This document shows, in pieces, positions 45,474 through 54,305 of a stretch of 56,318 nt of DNA (position 1 is the first letter of the stretch; the number at the start of each line of letters is the position of its first letter). The notes beneath the pieces are model-generated. The model did not search any database and had not been told where the DNA came from. It was given only the letters and a program-made list of their open reading frames with translations. The DNA comes from Comamonadaceae bacterium. Its GTDB lineage: Bacteria; Pseudomonadota; Gammaproteobacteria; Burkholderiales; Burkholderiaceae_C. The position numbers and the translations under genes were made by a program. Location of the stretch: positions 1 to 56,318 of the forward strand of contig CANFWI010000014.1 in assembly GCA_947450675.1 (NCBI GenBank), read 5' to 3'.

Positions 45474-48365
45474 TTACTTGGACAAGACAAAGCCTTTGAG
45501 CTTGCCGAAGGCGCCTTCGACCAGCGCTTTTTGCTGCTCTTGGTGCAGGTGCGAATAACCCACCGCAGGCGAAGCAGATGCCGCACGGCCGGAGTAGCCG
45601 AGCTTTTGACCGGCCACCATGTTCTCGTGGATGTAGTGCTGCACGAAGAACCAAGCGCCCTGGTTCTGCGGCTCGTCTTGCGTCCAAACCAGTTCCGTGA
45701 CGTTCGGATATTTTTTAAGTTCTGCCGCGAAAGCTTTGTGCGGGAACGGATAGAGCTGCTCCACACGCACGATGGCGACATCGTTGGCACCCAGCTCTTC
45801 GCGTTTTTTCACCAAGTCGTAATAGACCTTGCCGGAGCAGGCCAGGACACGCTTGACCTTGTCAGCCTTCAGGACCTTGCTTTCAGGAATCACGGTCTGG
45901 AAACTGCCCTTGGTGAACTCGGACACCGGCGAAGTCGCGTCTTTGTTACGCAGCAAAGACTTCGGCGTGAAGATGATCAGCGGCTTGCGCAAGTCACGCA
46001 CCATCTGACGACGCAACACGTGGAAGATCTGGCTCGCCGTGGTCGGCTGCACGATCTGCATGTTGGTGTCTGCAGCCAACTGCATGAAGCGCTCAAGACG
46101 CGCTGAACTGTGCTCAGGGCCTTGACCTTCGTAGCCGTGCGGCAGCATCAGGGTCAAGCCATTGACACGGCCCCACTTGACTTCACCAGAGGCAATGAAC
46201 TGATCGATCACCACTTGCGCACCGTTGGCAAAGTCGCCGAACTGGGCTTCCCAGATGACCATGGTGTTCGGGTCGTTCGAGGCATAACCGTACTCAAAAC
46301 CGAGCACGGCTTCTTCAGACAAGATCGAGTCAATGACGACGAAAGGAGCTTGGTTCTCCGCCACGTTTTGCAAAGCCACGTAGCTGCCAATGTCCCACTT
46401 TTCACGTTTTTGATCGTGAATCACCGCGTGACGGTGCGTGAACGTGCCGCGGCCGCTGTCTTCTCCAGACAAGCGCACCGGATAGCCGCTGGCCACCAAG
46501 GACGCAAAGGCCATGTGCTCGCCCATGCCCCAGTCCACCGGTATGTCGCCGCGACCCATGGCGGCACGGTCGTCATAAACTTTTTTAACCAACTGGTGTG
46601 GCGAGACAGATTCAGGAATCGTGGTGATTCGTTCGGCCAGTCGCTTCCACTCAGACGCCGGGATCGAGGTGTCACCCGCATCCGTCCATTTTTTACCCAA
46701 AAACGGAGCCCAGTCAACGGTGTACTTGGTCTTGAAGTTGCTCAGCACCGACTCGCCGATGTGCTTGCCAGCATCCAGCGCAGCCCGGTAAGACTTGACC
46801 ATGTCGTCACCCAAAGTGTCGCCCAAGCCCTGCGTTGTCAGCTTGTCAGCAAACAGCTTGCGGGTGCCCGGGTGAGCGACGATTTTTTTGTACATCAGCG
46901 GCTGTGTCAGCGCAGGCGTGTCTTGCTCGTTGTGGCCCAGCTTGCGGAAACACACGATGTCCAGCACCACGTCTTTGCGGAACGTCAGGCGGTACTCAAG
47001 TGCCAACTGGGTTGCCAGAACGACGGCTTCAGGATCATCGCCGTTGACGTGCAGAACCGGTGCCTCGACCATCTTCACGATGTCGGTGCAGAACACGCTG
47101 GAACGCATGTCGCGCGGGTCAGAGGTGGTGAAACCGATCTGGTTGTTGATGATGATGTGCACCGTGCCGCCCGTGAAGTAACCACGGGTCTGGGCCAATG
47201 CAAAGGTCTCTTGATTGACACCCTGACCGCCAAAGGCCGCGTCGCCGTGGACCAGCACCGGCAACACTTGCTTGCCCAGTGGATCGGCGCGGCGATCCAT
47301 ACGTGCCCGGACTGAGCCTTCAACCACCGGGTTGACGATTTCAAGGTGCGACGGGTTGAAGGCCAAAGACAGGTGAACCGGGCCACCCGAGGTGCTCACA
47401 TCAGAGCTGAAGCCCTGGTGGTACTTCACGTCACCAGAGGGCAGATTTTCAGGGGCGGTGTGGTCAAACTCTGCGAACAAGTCGGCAGGCAGCTTGCGCA
47501 TGGTGTTGACCAGCACGTTCAAGCGGCCACGGTGAGCCATGCCGATGACAATCTCTTGCACGCCTTGGGCGCCTGCCGATTGAATCAGCTCGTCCATCGA
47601 GGCAATGAAACTCTCTCCACCTTCAAGCGAGAAGCGTTTTTGCCCAACATATTTGGTGTGCAGGAAACGCTCGAGGCCTTCAGCTGCCGTCAAACGCTCA
47701 AGAATGTGTGTTTTCTTCTCGGCGGTGAAGTTCGGCTTGCTGCGAATGCTTTCCAATTTTTGCTGCCACCAGCGTTTTTCACCTTGGTCGGTGGCGTACA
47801 TGTACTCGGCGCCCAAGGTGCCGCAGTAGGTTTCGCGCAGTGCGTTGAGCAGCTCGCGCAGCGACATGCGGTTTTTGCCGAAAAACGTGTTGCTGGTGTC
47901 GAAAACGATTTCTTGGTCAGCGTCGCTGAATCCATAGAAAGCCGGGTCCAGCTCAGGGATGGCCGGGCGCTCGGTGCGCTTCAAGGGGTCCAAATCAGCC
48001 CAACGCTGACCGACATTGCGGTAAGCCGCGATCAACTGCTGAACAGCGGTGCGCTTGCGGCCCATTTCAGCGTCGGCGCTGGCCATGACGACTTTGGTGC
48101 CGCCGGCTTTGGCGCGTTCCGCAAAGGCGTTGATGACAGGTTGGTGCGGAACGTCTTTGGCGTTCGTGCCATCGGCAGCAGGAACATGCTGCAGTGCATC
48201 AAAGTAGTCGCGCCAGCTGTCGGGCACGCTGCCAGGGTTGGCAAGATAATTTTCGTACATCTCTTCGACGTAAGGCGCATTGCCACCGAAGAGATAGGTA
48301 TTGTCTTGGTAAGTGCTGTAAATGGACGCGGCTGCGGTTGCAGGGGTCTGGGGATTTGAACTCAT
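45474..48365 (-). CDS. sucA: 2-oxoglutarate dehydrogenase E1
   Basis: A 963-residue thiamin-diphosphate enzyme that decarboxylates 2-oxoglutarate and passes the succinyl group to SucB. Landmarks: N-terminal NAPYVEEMYENYLANPGSVP, GMAHRGRLNVLVNTM, the ThDP site HGDAAFGGQGV with INNQIGFTTSDP, and the C-terminal PEHSSARLERFMQL. A GGAGGT ribosome binding site precedes the ATG by 10 bases, and a hairpin touches its 5' side. First gene of the sucA-sucB-lpdA group. Confidence 0.97.
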   Translation of the reverse strand: MSSNPQTPATAAASIYSTYQDNTYLFGGNAPYVEEMYENYLANPGSVPDSWRDYFDALQHVPAADGTNAKDVPHQPVINAFAERAKAGGTKVVMASADAEMGRKRTAVQQLIAAYRNVGQRWADLDPLKRTERPAIPELDPAFYGFSDADQEIVFDTSNTFFGKNRMSLRELLNALRETYCGTLGAEYMYATDQGEKRWWQQKLESIRSKPNFTAEKKTHILERLTAAEGLERFLHTKYVGQKRFSLEGGESFIASMDELIQSAGAQGVQEIVIGMAHRGRLNVLVNTMRKLPADLFAEFDHTAPENLPSGDVKYHQGFSSDVSTSGGPVHLSLAFNPSHLEIVNPVVEGSVRARMDRRADPLGKQVLPVLVHGDAAFGGQGVNQETFALAQTRGYFTGGTVHIIINNQIGFTTSDPRDMRSSVFCTDIVKMVEAPVLHVNGDDPEAVVLATQLALEYRLTFRKDVVLDIVCFRKLGHNEQDTPALTQPLMYKKIVAHPGTRKLFADKLTTQGLGDTLGDDMVKSYRAALDAGKHIGESVLSNFKTKYTVDWAPFLGKKWTDAGDTSIPASEWKRLAERITTIPESVSPHQLVKKVYDDRAAMGRGDIPVDWGMGEHMAFASLVASGYPVRLSGEDSGRGTFTHRHAVIHDQKREKWDIGSYVALQNVAENQAPFVVIDSILSEEAVLGFEYGYASNDPNTMVIWEAQFGDFANGAQVVIDQFIASGEVKWGRVNGLTLMLPHGYEGQGPEHSSARLERFMQLAADTNMQIVQPTTASQIFHVLRRQMVRDLRKPLIIFTPKSLLRNKDATSPVSEFTKGSFQTVIPESKVLKADKVKRVLACSGKVYYDLVKKREELGANDVAIVRVEQLYPFPHKAFAAELKKYPNVTELVWTQDEPQNQGAWFFVQHYIHENMVAGQKLGYSGRAASASPAVGYSHLHQEQQKALVEGAFGKLKGFVLSK

Positions 48366-48381
48366 GAGAACGCTGACCTCC

Positions 48382-48398
48382 GTTTCCCTTTGGGAAAC
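48382..48398 (-). promoter_or_regulatory. Hairpin adjoining the sucA ribosome binding site
   Basis: On the plus strand GTTTCCC (48382-48388) and GGGAAAC (48392-48398) make a perfect 7-pair stem with a 3-base loop. In the leftward mRNA it ends exactly where the GGAGGT ribosome binding site (48376-48381) begins. A role in translation or mRNA stability is possible but unproven. The rest of the 48366-48561 gap shows an AATATTGT-like possible -10 near 48495 and nothing else clear. Confidence 0.5.
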
Positions 48399-48561
48399 AT
48401 TAGCTGGTTAAAGCTTGTTAATTAACCTTCCGCAGCACGGCTAAACCGATTCGCGGATGCGACTGTGGCAGGAAGGGCCTTCAGAAACAAACAATATTGT
48501 GCCACTGAACGATGACGCGAGGTTGACATTTGCGACCTGCGCGGTTGAGCTGAAGTCCAAG

Positions 48562-48906
48562 CTAACCGGTGATACCGTCAGTTTCCATGGCGATTTGCGT
48601 GCAAACCGTCCGGCACAAATTGGCCACACGCTCGTCAATGATGCGGTAAAAAATCTGCACGCCTTCGCGGCGTTTGCCCAAAACACCGGCTTGATAGAGG
48701 GTGTTCAAGTGCTGCGACATATTGGGCTGGGTGGTGTCGATCTCACTGAGCAGCTCGCTCACGTTTTTTTCAGCACGGCACAGACTGCTGATGATCTTCA
48801 ACCGCATGGGTGCTGACATCACACGAAAAACTTCGGCGGCCAGCTCGAACACCTCATCGGGTTCGGCTGTTCCGACTTGGATTTTTTGAATTGAACGCTT
48901 GACCAT
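48562..48906 (-). CDS. ArsR family regulator of the sox cluster (SoxR/BigR-like)
   Basis: A 114-residue winged-helix repressor with VFRVMSAPMRLKIISSLC, the recognition helix region DTTQPNMSQHLNTLYQAGVL and the wing KRREGVQIFYRI. Metal-site residues typical of ArsR are not evident. Cys43 at the end of helix 2 and Cys98 or Cys102 near the C-terminus could form a polysulfide or disulfide link as in SqrR/BigR, which sense reactive sulfur and control sulfur oxidation. It lies 99 bases beyond soxB in the same direction, which supports control of sox. A possible -10, TATAGT, lies in that gap on the minus strand. Confidence 0.85.
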   Translation of the reverse strand: MVKRSIQKIQVGTAEPDEVFELAAEVFRVMSAPMRLKIISSLCRAEKNVSELLSEIDTTQPNMSQHLNTLYQAGVLGKRREGVQIFYRIIDERVANLCRTVCTQIAMETDGITG

Positions 48907-49005
48907 GAGCTTGGACTTTCTGCGTGTGGCTCAACAAAGCCGCACTTCTAACAACAACCCAGACTATAGCTTTCTGACGACTCGCCAATCATCATCAGGC
49001 TCACG

Positions 49006-50739
49006 TCAGCCAACATAACCCGGGTTGGGCTCAATGCCGCTGAGCTTGGGGGCGTTCAAGCGGCGTGGGGCGATTTTGCCGCCGCTGGCTTTGAGCCAAG
49101 TTTCCACGACATCCCAGACCATCTTGTTGCCTTGCGTACGCGCCTCTTCAGCCACCGGTGCCCAGCCGGCCACTTTGTACTTTTTGTCGGCCTCGATGGC
49201 TTTGCCATTGAGCTGCATGTTGTCGATGCGCTGGCCCATGCTGGCGTTCGGTTTGCAGCTGTATTGCAGGCCACCGACCCGAACCATGTCCCCGCCCTGC
49301 TGGTAATACGGGTCAGGGTTGAAGAGGTTGTCCGCCACGTCTTCGAGCACGGTCTTGATGGTGTCACCCGTCATTTCCGTGACTGTGGCGTAGGAATAGG
49401 TGGTCGCGGTCATGTCCATCAGCCATTCACGGGTGATGGTCTGCCCTGGCAGCAGCGTGGTGCCCCAGCGAAAACCAGGGGAAAAAGCAATTTCAGCGCC
49501 TTGCACGTCCATCAAGGCATCAACCAACAATTGGTCTCCGGTGCCGTTGAAATTGCCGCGGCGGTACAGCGTGCCCTCGGTCACGGCCAGTTTTTCAGCC
49601 AACTTGGCTTCATAAGGCGCGCGCACCTTGGTGATCAAGGCGTCCATCTCCTTGTCGGCCGGCAGCATGTTGGCAAACACCGGCAACAGCTTGTAGCGAA
49701 AGTCCACCACTTTTTTCTCTTTGATCTCCAGATCCAGCACGCCCAAAAATTTGCTGTTCGAGCCGGCGTTGGTGACGATGGTCTTGCCGCCTTTGTTGGC
49801 CACAATGCTGGCGACCGGCATGCCGTCATGCGTGTGGCCGCCCAGAATGGCGTCAATGCCGCTGACGCGTGTCGCCATTTTCAGGTCGACGTCCATGCCG
49901 TTGTGGCTCAGCACCACGACGACTTGCGCGCCCTTGGCCCGGGCTTCGTTGACCATCAGCTGCATGTTTTCGTCTTGGATACCAAAGGCCCAGTCCGCCA
50001 CCATGTAACGCGGATTGGCAATCGGCGTGTACGGAAAAGCCTGGCCAATGATGGCGCAGGGCACGCCATTGATCTCGCGGATCACGTAGGGTTTGAAGAC
50101 GGGGTCACCAAAGTCTTGGGTCCGGACGTTCTGCGCCACAAAGTCGACCTTGCCGGCAAAATCTTTGTCAATGATTTCCTTGACGCGCTCCATGCCCAGC
50201 GTGAACTCCCAATGACCGGTCATCACATCGACGCCCAGCAACTTGGCCGCCTCGACCATGTCTTGCCCTTGCGTCCACAGGCTGGTGCCCGAACCCTGCC
50301 AAGTGTCGCCGCCGTCCAGTAGCAAGGCACCGGGACGGCTGGCTTTCATGCGCTTGACCAGCGTTGCGAGGTGCGCAAAACCGCCGACCTTGCCGTAGCG
50401 CTTGGCGGCGTTTTCATAATTCAAAAACGTCAGCGCATGCGCCTCCACCGTGCCGGGCCTGATCTTGGTCGCTTGCAACAAGTACTCGCCCACCAAGTGC
50501 GGCAGCTGACCTTGCATGCTCCCCAGACCGATATTGATACTCGGTTCGCGAAAGTAAATCGGTTTGAGCTGCGCGTGGCAATCGGTCATGTGCAGAAAGG
50601 ACACTTGGCCGAATTTAGGAAAATCATACAGCGCGTTAGACGCCGTGGCCGCGTCAGCCTCAGCGTAAGTGCCCAGCCCCATGCCAGCGGCAGCGCCCGC
50701 ACCCAAGACCTGAAGCAACTCGCGTTTGGTTAAATTCAT
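49006..50739 (-). CDS. soxB: Thiosulfohydrolase SoxB
   Basis: A 577-residue periplasmic dimanganese enzyme that hydrolyses the sulfate group from SoxY-bound sulfur chains. The N-terminus TKRELLQVLGAGAAAGMG looks like a Tat signal. Metal-site motifs of the 5'-nucleotidase family are HMTDCHAQ, LLDGGDTWQGSG, TGHWEFT, SHNGMD and GGHTHDG. It is the last sox structural gene, 82 bases after soxX and behind an intrinsic terminator, with only a weak ribosome binding site. Confidence 0.96.
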   Translation of the reverse strand: MNLTKRELLQVLGAGAAAGMGLGTYAEADAATASNALYDFPKFGQVSFLHMTDCHAQLKPIYFREPSINIGLGSMQGQLPHLVGEYLLQATKIRPGTVEAHALTFLNYENAAKRYGKVGGFAHLATLVKRMKASRPGALLLDGGDTWQGSGTSLWTQGQDMVEAAKLLGVDVMTGHWEFTLGMERVKEIIDKDFAGKVDFVAQNVRTQDFGDPVFKPYVIREINGVPCAIIGQAFPYTPIANPRYMVADWAFGIQDENMQLMVNEARAKGAQVVVVLSHNGMDVDLKMATRVSGIDAILGGHTHDGMPVASIVANKGGKTIVTNAGSNSKFLGVLDLEIKEKKVVDFRYKLLPVFANMLPADKEMDALITKVRAPYEAKLAEKLAVTEGTLYRRGNFNGTGDQLLVDALMDVQGAEIAFSPGFRWGTTLLPGQTITREWLMDMTATTYSYATVTEMTGDTIKTVLEDVADNLFNPDPYYQQGGDMVRVGGLQYSCKPNASMGQRIDNMQLNGKAIEADKKYKVAGWAPVAEEARTQGNKMVWDVVETWLKASGGKIAPRRLNAPKLSGIEPNPGYVG

Positions 50740-50768
50740 AAATTCGCAATCAGTGACATAAGGGTGGC

Positions 50769-50796
50769 AAAAAACCCGGACTCATCCGGGTTTTGA
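50769..50796 (-). terminator. Intrinsic terminator between soxX and soxB
   Basis: CCCGGA (50775-50780) and TCCGGG (50785-50790) enclose a 4-base loop, flanked by A-run 50769-50774 and T-run 50791-50794. Read leftward it is CCCGGA, loop, TCCGGG and six T. It stands 26 bases after the soxX stop and 29 bases before the soxB ATG, so it should attenuate readthrough from the upstream sox genes into soxB. Confidence 0.85.
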
Positions 50797-50821
50797 GGCT
50801 TCAACGCAGGGAATTGGCAGT

Positions 50822-51475
50822 TTATTGATTCACCGGCGACTTGGGGTCCAGCAGCAGGCCGACAATGTCGCGCACCTGAGCTTCGGTCAAGATGCCGGAG
50901 TGGCCCGCACGCGGCATGTTGGAACAAGCGTTGTAGGCTTTGGAGTTCCAGATCTTGCCCCAGGTGTATTCGAGCATCGGCTTGGCCTCCGGGCTGGCCG
51001 GGTCGGTGACACCACGCAACTTGCCGTAGTTGTACAAGCTCGGGCCGATCGTGCCGAAGGAAATTTCTTCCTTGCTCATCTGATGGCAGTTGTAGCAATT
51101 GCCGCCATTGGCCGCCCCGGCCGTGTCCGTCCAGGTCATGCCGCGACCGCTCTGAGCGATTTTCTCGCCCTCTTGCCAGTCGCCCAGAAACTTCCCATCG
51201 CTGGGCCACTTGATCAGCTTGAAGTTGGCGGCCTCCAAGGCGCGCGCTGTTTTATCGTCCAAGGGCTGCCCCGCCACATCGGCGGCGCTGCACAGGCGGT
51301 TGGTTTCGTCGGTATTGAGCACACTGGCCTTGACCATGCCTTCATCACGGAAAGATGCTTTGACGATGTCGCTGGTGATCTTGTCGAGTTCGGCAAAGCT
51401 AGGTGACGATGCACAACCCGCCGTGATGGCCGCCACGGCAAAAAGGGACAAGGTGATTTTGTATTTTGTCTTCAT
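50822..51475 (-). CDS. soxX: Sulfur oxidation c-type cytochrome SoxX
   Basis: A 217-residue lipoprotein-type cytochrome: lipobox ITAGC with Cys21, one haem site CYNCH (Cys127, Cys130, His131) and a likely axial Met187 in CSNMPRAG. It pairs with SoxA to attach thiosulfate oxidatively to SoxY. The N-terminal 100 residues form an extra region typical of betaproteobacterial SoxX. It starts 15 bases after soxA. Confidence 0.94.
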   Translation of the reverse strand: MKTKYKITLSLFAVAAITAGCASSPSFAELDKITSDIVKASFRDEGMVKASVLNTDETNRLCSAADVAGQPLDDKTARALEAANFKLIKWPSDGKFLGDWQEGEKIAQSGRGMTWTDTAGAANGGNCYNCHQMSKEEISFGTIGPSLYNYGKLRGVTDPASPEAKPMLEYTWGKIWNSKAYNACSNMPRAGHSGILTEAQVRDIVGLLLDPKSPVNQ

Positions 51476-51490
51476 GTCGGACTTTCGGTA

Positions 51491-52306
51491 TCAGCGTTTA
51501 AGGGCAGGCGCGACAGAGACGGCACCCTGGCCATTCACACCGAGATAAACGCCCAAGGCAACAGTTGCATCGCTGCCAAAACCGGGGAATGGAAAACGCT
51601 GCTGGCGGTAGCAATCGTTGAGGCGCTGCTGCATGCCCCACATCTGGCCATTGGAGACACGGTAAGCCGGCCAAGCCGCAAAACCGACGCCGTCACCCGG
51701 ATTTTTCGTCAAGTTGGGCAAATCCTGCAGACGAATCCGCTTGCCGTCTGCGCCATGGCAGGAGGCACAGGCAAAGTCATGCGCGCCAGCGCGCTGAAAA
51801 AACAAGCGCTTACCGACCTCATAGAACACTTTTTCTTGTGCATGGGCTTGCGGCAAGTTGAACTTCTGCCCCTTCGACTCGGCCGCGATCCAGGTGGCCA
51901 AAGCGGTGACGTTGACCTGCTCGCCTTTGCCAAAGGGCGTTTTGGCGATCTCTGCGGCATTGAAGCCTTGCAGTGTTTCCATGCAAGTCACCAGTCGCGA
52001 CTCCAAATCTTGCATACGCTGAGTGTCGGGAAAATAACGCGGCAGCTCAACAAAAACACCTTTGACAACGCCGGGGCCCTTGCCCAAGTCACATTGCATC
52101 AGCGAGACTTTTTTCGGCCCACGTGGCGTCTTCCAGAGGTCCTCACCTTTGGCCTCAAAGAGTTCGGCCGGGTTGCCGTCTTGCATCATCGCCCGATACT
52201 CTTCGATCGCTTCAATGGCGGATTTTTGGGCCCAAGCCGCGGAAGCAAAGCAGCCAGACAAGGCCAGGGCCGAGGCGATCAGTGGAACTGATTTAAGAAA
52301 TGTCAT
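51491..52306 (-). CDS. soxA: L-cysteine S-thiosulfotransferase subunit SoxA (mono-haem type)
   Basis: A 271-residue periplasmic cytochrome with a signal peptide (cleavage near AWAQK). One CXXCH site is present, CASCH (Cys180, Cys183, His184); the N-terminal haem site of di-haem SoxA is absent and Cys72 and Cys108 probably form a disulfide there. Cys232 in LNDCYRQQR is the modified haem-ligand Cys that takes the persulfide. With SoxX it joins thiosulfate to the SoxY Cys. Upstream soxZ is 32 bases away. Confidence 0.95.
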   Translation of the reverse strand: MTFLKSVPLIASALALSGCFASAAWAQKSAIEAIEEYRAMMQDGNPAELFEAKGEDLWKTPRGPKKVSLMQCDLGKGPGVVKGVFVELPRYFPDTQRMQDLESRLVTCMETLQGFNAAEIAKTPFGKGEQVNVTALATWIAAESKGQKFNLPQAHAQEKVFYEVGKRLFFQRAGAHDFACASCHGADGKRIRLQDLPNLTKNPGDGVGFAAWPAYRVSNGQMWGMQQRLNDCYRQQRFPFPGFGSDATVALGVYLGVNGQGAVSVAPALKR

Positions 52307-52338
52307 GAACGCCCCGTGAGGTCAAATAATGAGAAAAA

Positions 52339-52650
52339 TTAAGAAACAGTCGCTTCGTCGGTGCGGCTGTCGCCCCGGTTGTCTTTCCAGTTCACGACAA
52401 TTTTGTCGCCAGCCTTGGCGCCCTTGATGATGAACTGAAGGAAAGGGTTCTTGGCCACTGCGGGGCCCCACTCGGCGCTGAAAACCTGCTTGCCATTGTG
52501 GCTAGCGGTGACCTCTTGAATGAACCAAGCCGGAATGATCTTGCCTGCCGGATCTTTGCGTTGACCGCTTTCCATCTCATGCGCCATCAGCACACGAACG
52601 GTTGCCTTGCCAGCGGCTGCTTGGGCGCGAATGCGCATCGGATCTGCCAT
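52339..52650 (-). CDS. soxZ: Thiosulfate oxidation carrier complex protein SoxZ
   Basis: A 103-residue immunoglobulin-like protein: MADPMRIRAQ, LMAHEMESGQRKD, KIIPAWFIQEV, FSAEWGPAVAKNPFLQF and DNRGDSRTDE are typical. It forms the SoxYZ heterodimer, the carrier of the sulfur substrate, and is probably exported with SoxY (no signal peptide of its own). 51 bases follow soxY. Confidence 0.96.
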   Translation of the reverse strand: MADPMRIRAQAAAGKATVRVLMAHEMESGQRKDPAGKIIPAWFIQEVTASHNGKQVFSAEWGPAVAKNPFLQFIIKGAKAGDKIVVNWKDNRGDSRTDEATVS

Positions 52651-52701
52651 GTTGTAACTCCTGAATCTTGAATAAGTAGGGGGTGGTGAGCGGTCTGAAA
52701 A

Positions 52702-53157
52702 TCAGCCGCCGCAACCACCCAGCGTGACCTTGACTTCTTTTTTAGCGAACAGCGCTTTGCCGTCAGCCATGATGGCCACCGCGTAAACGTCTGATGATTG
52801 ACCCATCTTGGCGCGCGTTGAAAACGCAGGCTCGATGCTGTCCGTGACGTCAAACATGGCGACCAATGCTGAAGGATTTTTTTCGACCAGCAACAGCAAA
52901 CGTTTGACACCCGGCAGTGCGGAGCTGACGGCCAAGGGCACAACCGCGCCGTTTTCAGCGATGTCAGGCGCAGTGATGCTGACGTCCTTGCTTTCGGTCA
53001 GTGTGCCGCCGCCAAAAGCCTTGATGGCTTCTTGCATGTTTTTAGCTTCAAATGCGCTTTTATTGAACGCCCAAGCAAATTGTGGAAACAAACCAGTACC
53101 AGCCAAAAGGCTTGCCACCACGGCGGTTTGCTTGAGGGTTTGTCTGCGTGACTGCAT
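52702..53157 (-). CDS. soxY: Thiosulfate oxidation carrier protein SoxY
   Basis: A 151-residue protein with a Tat signal (SRRQTLKQTAVVASLLAG, cleavage after AWA). The mobile C-terminal GGCGG arm carries Cys149, to which all sulfur intermediates are bound. ATG 53157 has an AGGAGA ribosome binding site. A hairpin lies in the 92-base gap between soxD and soxY. Confidence 0.96.
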   Translation of the reverse strand: MQSRRQTLKQTAVVASLLAGTGLFPQFAWAFNKSAFEAKNMQEAIKAFGGGTLTESKDVSITAPDIAENGAVVPLAVSSALPGVKRLLLLVEKNPSALVAMFDVTDSIEPAFSTRAKMGQSSDVYAVAIMADGKALFAKKEVKVTLGGCGG

Positions 53158-53201
53158 TCGATTCTCCTGATTGAAGTACATGGTAAATAAATTAGTTGGC
53201 A

Positions 53202-53226
53202 GTGTCAGCGGTGAAATCCCTGACAC
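53202..53226 (-). promoter_or_regulatory. Hairpin in the soxD-soxY intergenic region
   Basis: GTGTCAG (53202-53208) pairs with CTGACAC (53220-53226), 7 pairs with an 11-base loop that itself contains a GG/CC pairing. No T-run follows in the leftward direction, so it may stabilise the 3' end of the soxCD part or separate it from soxYZ rather than terminate. Confidence 0.5.
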
Positions 53227-53249
53227 CTTGAGAAGTTCTTTGGCTGCGC

Positions 53250-54305
53250 TTACCGGCCGGCCCCCGTGGCCAGCCAAGCAGCGATCGTTTTAGCATCTGC
53301 ATCGGTCACGCTCTGAGCGGGCATCGGAATGGAACCCCAAACACCGGAGCCGCCAGACTTGATTTTGCTGGCCAGGTAATCTGCCTTACCGGCATATTTT
53401 TTGGCAATATCGACAAAACTGGGGCCCAGAATTTTCTTTTCCACCGCATGGCAAGCCGTGCAGTTGTTCTTTTGCGCAAGGGCCACGGCAACAGACACAA
53501 CAGGCGCAGAAGAAATTGTAGCGGCGGGAGCAACACCCTTCTGGCCTTCAGGGCGACTCGTGTCAGCACCATGCTGCGCGCCAATGCCGCGGTTCTGCTC
53601 AGCCAAGTTGCCGTGGGCGTTGCGGGCAAAGTCCGGCAGCAAGGACGCCACGCGGGGTTCTGTCGCGCAATTTTTCATGCAAGCGGTGTTGCGCACGTCC
53701 GGTTGGCGGGTGCCGTTGAATTCTGGGCCCGGCCACATCGCGTGCTGCGTGGTCATACCGTTGCGGTTGGGCATACGAGCCTGCACCTCAGCGATGTTTT
53801 TGTCAGACAAGGTGTAGTCGTCAGGAATGACGCCGCCGAGGTTGAGCAAGAAAGCCGTGACCGCATAAACATCTTCGGTGCTCAAGGACTTCGGCTGATT
53901 CCAAGGCATGGCGCGGTTGATGTAGTCCCACAGCGTCGAGACCGTCGCCAACTTCATCAGCATGGTGCGGCCCGTCGTTGGGTCCAATAGTTTGGCGACG
54001 CGGCCGGTCTTCACATCCTCAGCCGTGGTGCCGCCAATCAGCGGCATGAAAACCTCGTTGGACTCACCAAAAATACCGTGGCAACTGGCGCATTTACTTT
54101 CCCAGACATCTTGCCCTCTGGTCACCGAACCGGCGCCTGCCGGCAGGCCCTTGAAGTCGGGCCGCACATCGATATCCCAAGCCGCCACCTCTTTGGGCGT
54201 AGCCACACGGCCAATCCCAGTGTACGGATTGGCGGTTTGCGCCGAAACCCAAGCGGAACAAACCAGCGTGGCAATGGCGAATAGTGCATTACGAGAGTTG
54301 AACAT
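53250..54305 (-). CDS. soxD: Sulfane dehydrogenase di-haem cytochrome subunit SoxD
   Basis: A 351-residue periplasmic cytochrome c with a signal peptide (MFNSRNALFAIATLVCSAWVSAQ) and two haem sites, CASCH (Cys72, Cys75, His76) and CTACH (Cys282, Cys285, His286). It takes electrons from the molybdenum subunit SoxC during six-electron oxidation of SoxY-bound sulfane. A linker of about 60 residues rich in Ala, Gly and Pro joins the haem domains. The start lies within the soxC end (17-base overlap). Confidence 0.94.
   Translation of the reverse strand: MFNSRNALFAIATLVCSAWVSAQTANPYTGIGRVATPKEVAAWDIDVRPDFKGLPAGAGSVTRGQDVWESKCASCHGIFGESNEVFMPLIGGTTAEDVKTGRVAKLLDPTTGRTMLMKLATVSTLWDYINRAMPWNQPKSLSTEDVYAVTAFLLNLGGVIPDDYTLSDKNIAEVQARMPNRNGMTTQHAMWPGPEFNGTRQPDVRNTACMKNCATEPRVASLLPDFARNAHGNLAEQNRGIGAQHGADTSRPEGQKGVAPAATISSAPVVSVAVALAQKNNCTACHAVEKKILGPSFVDIAKKYAGKADYLASKIKSGGSGVWGSIPMPAQSVTDADAKTIAAWLATGAGR

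Noticed and set aside
44601..46106. 501-codon open frame on the plus strand across sucB and sucA
   Set aside because: Antisense to two certain genes; composition is low-complexity Ala/Thr from the linker region and there is no family match.
49132..50322. 396-codon open frame opposite soxB
   Set aside because: Mirror frame of soxB, no ribosome binding site and a composition rich in His/Val/Gln typical of antisense frames.
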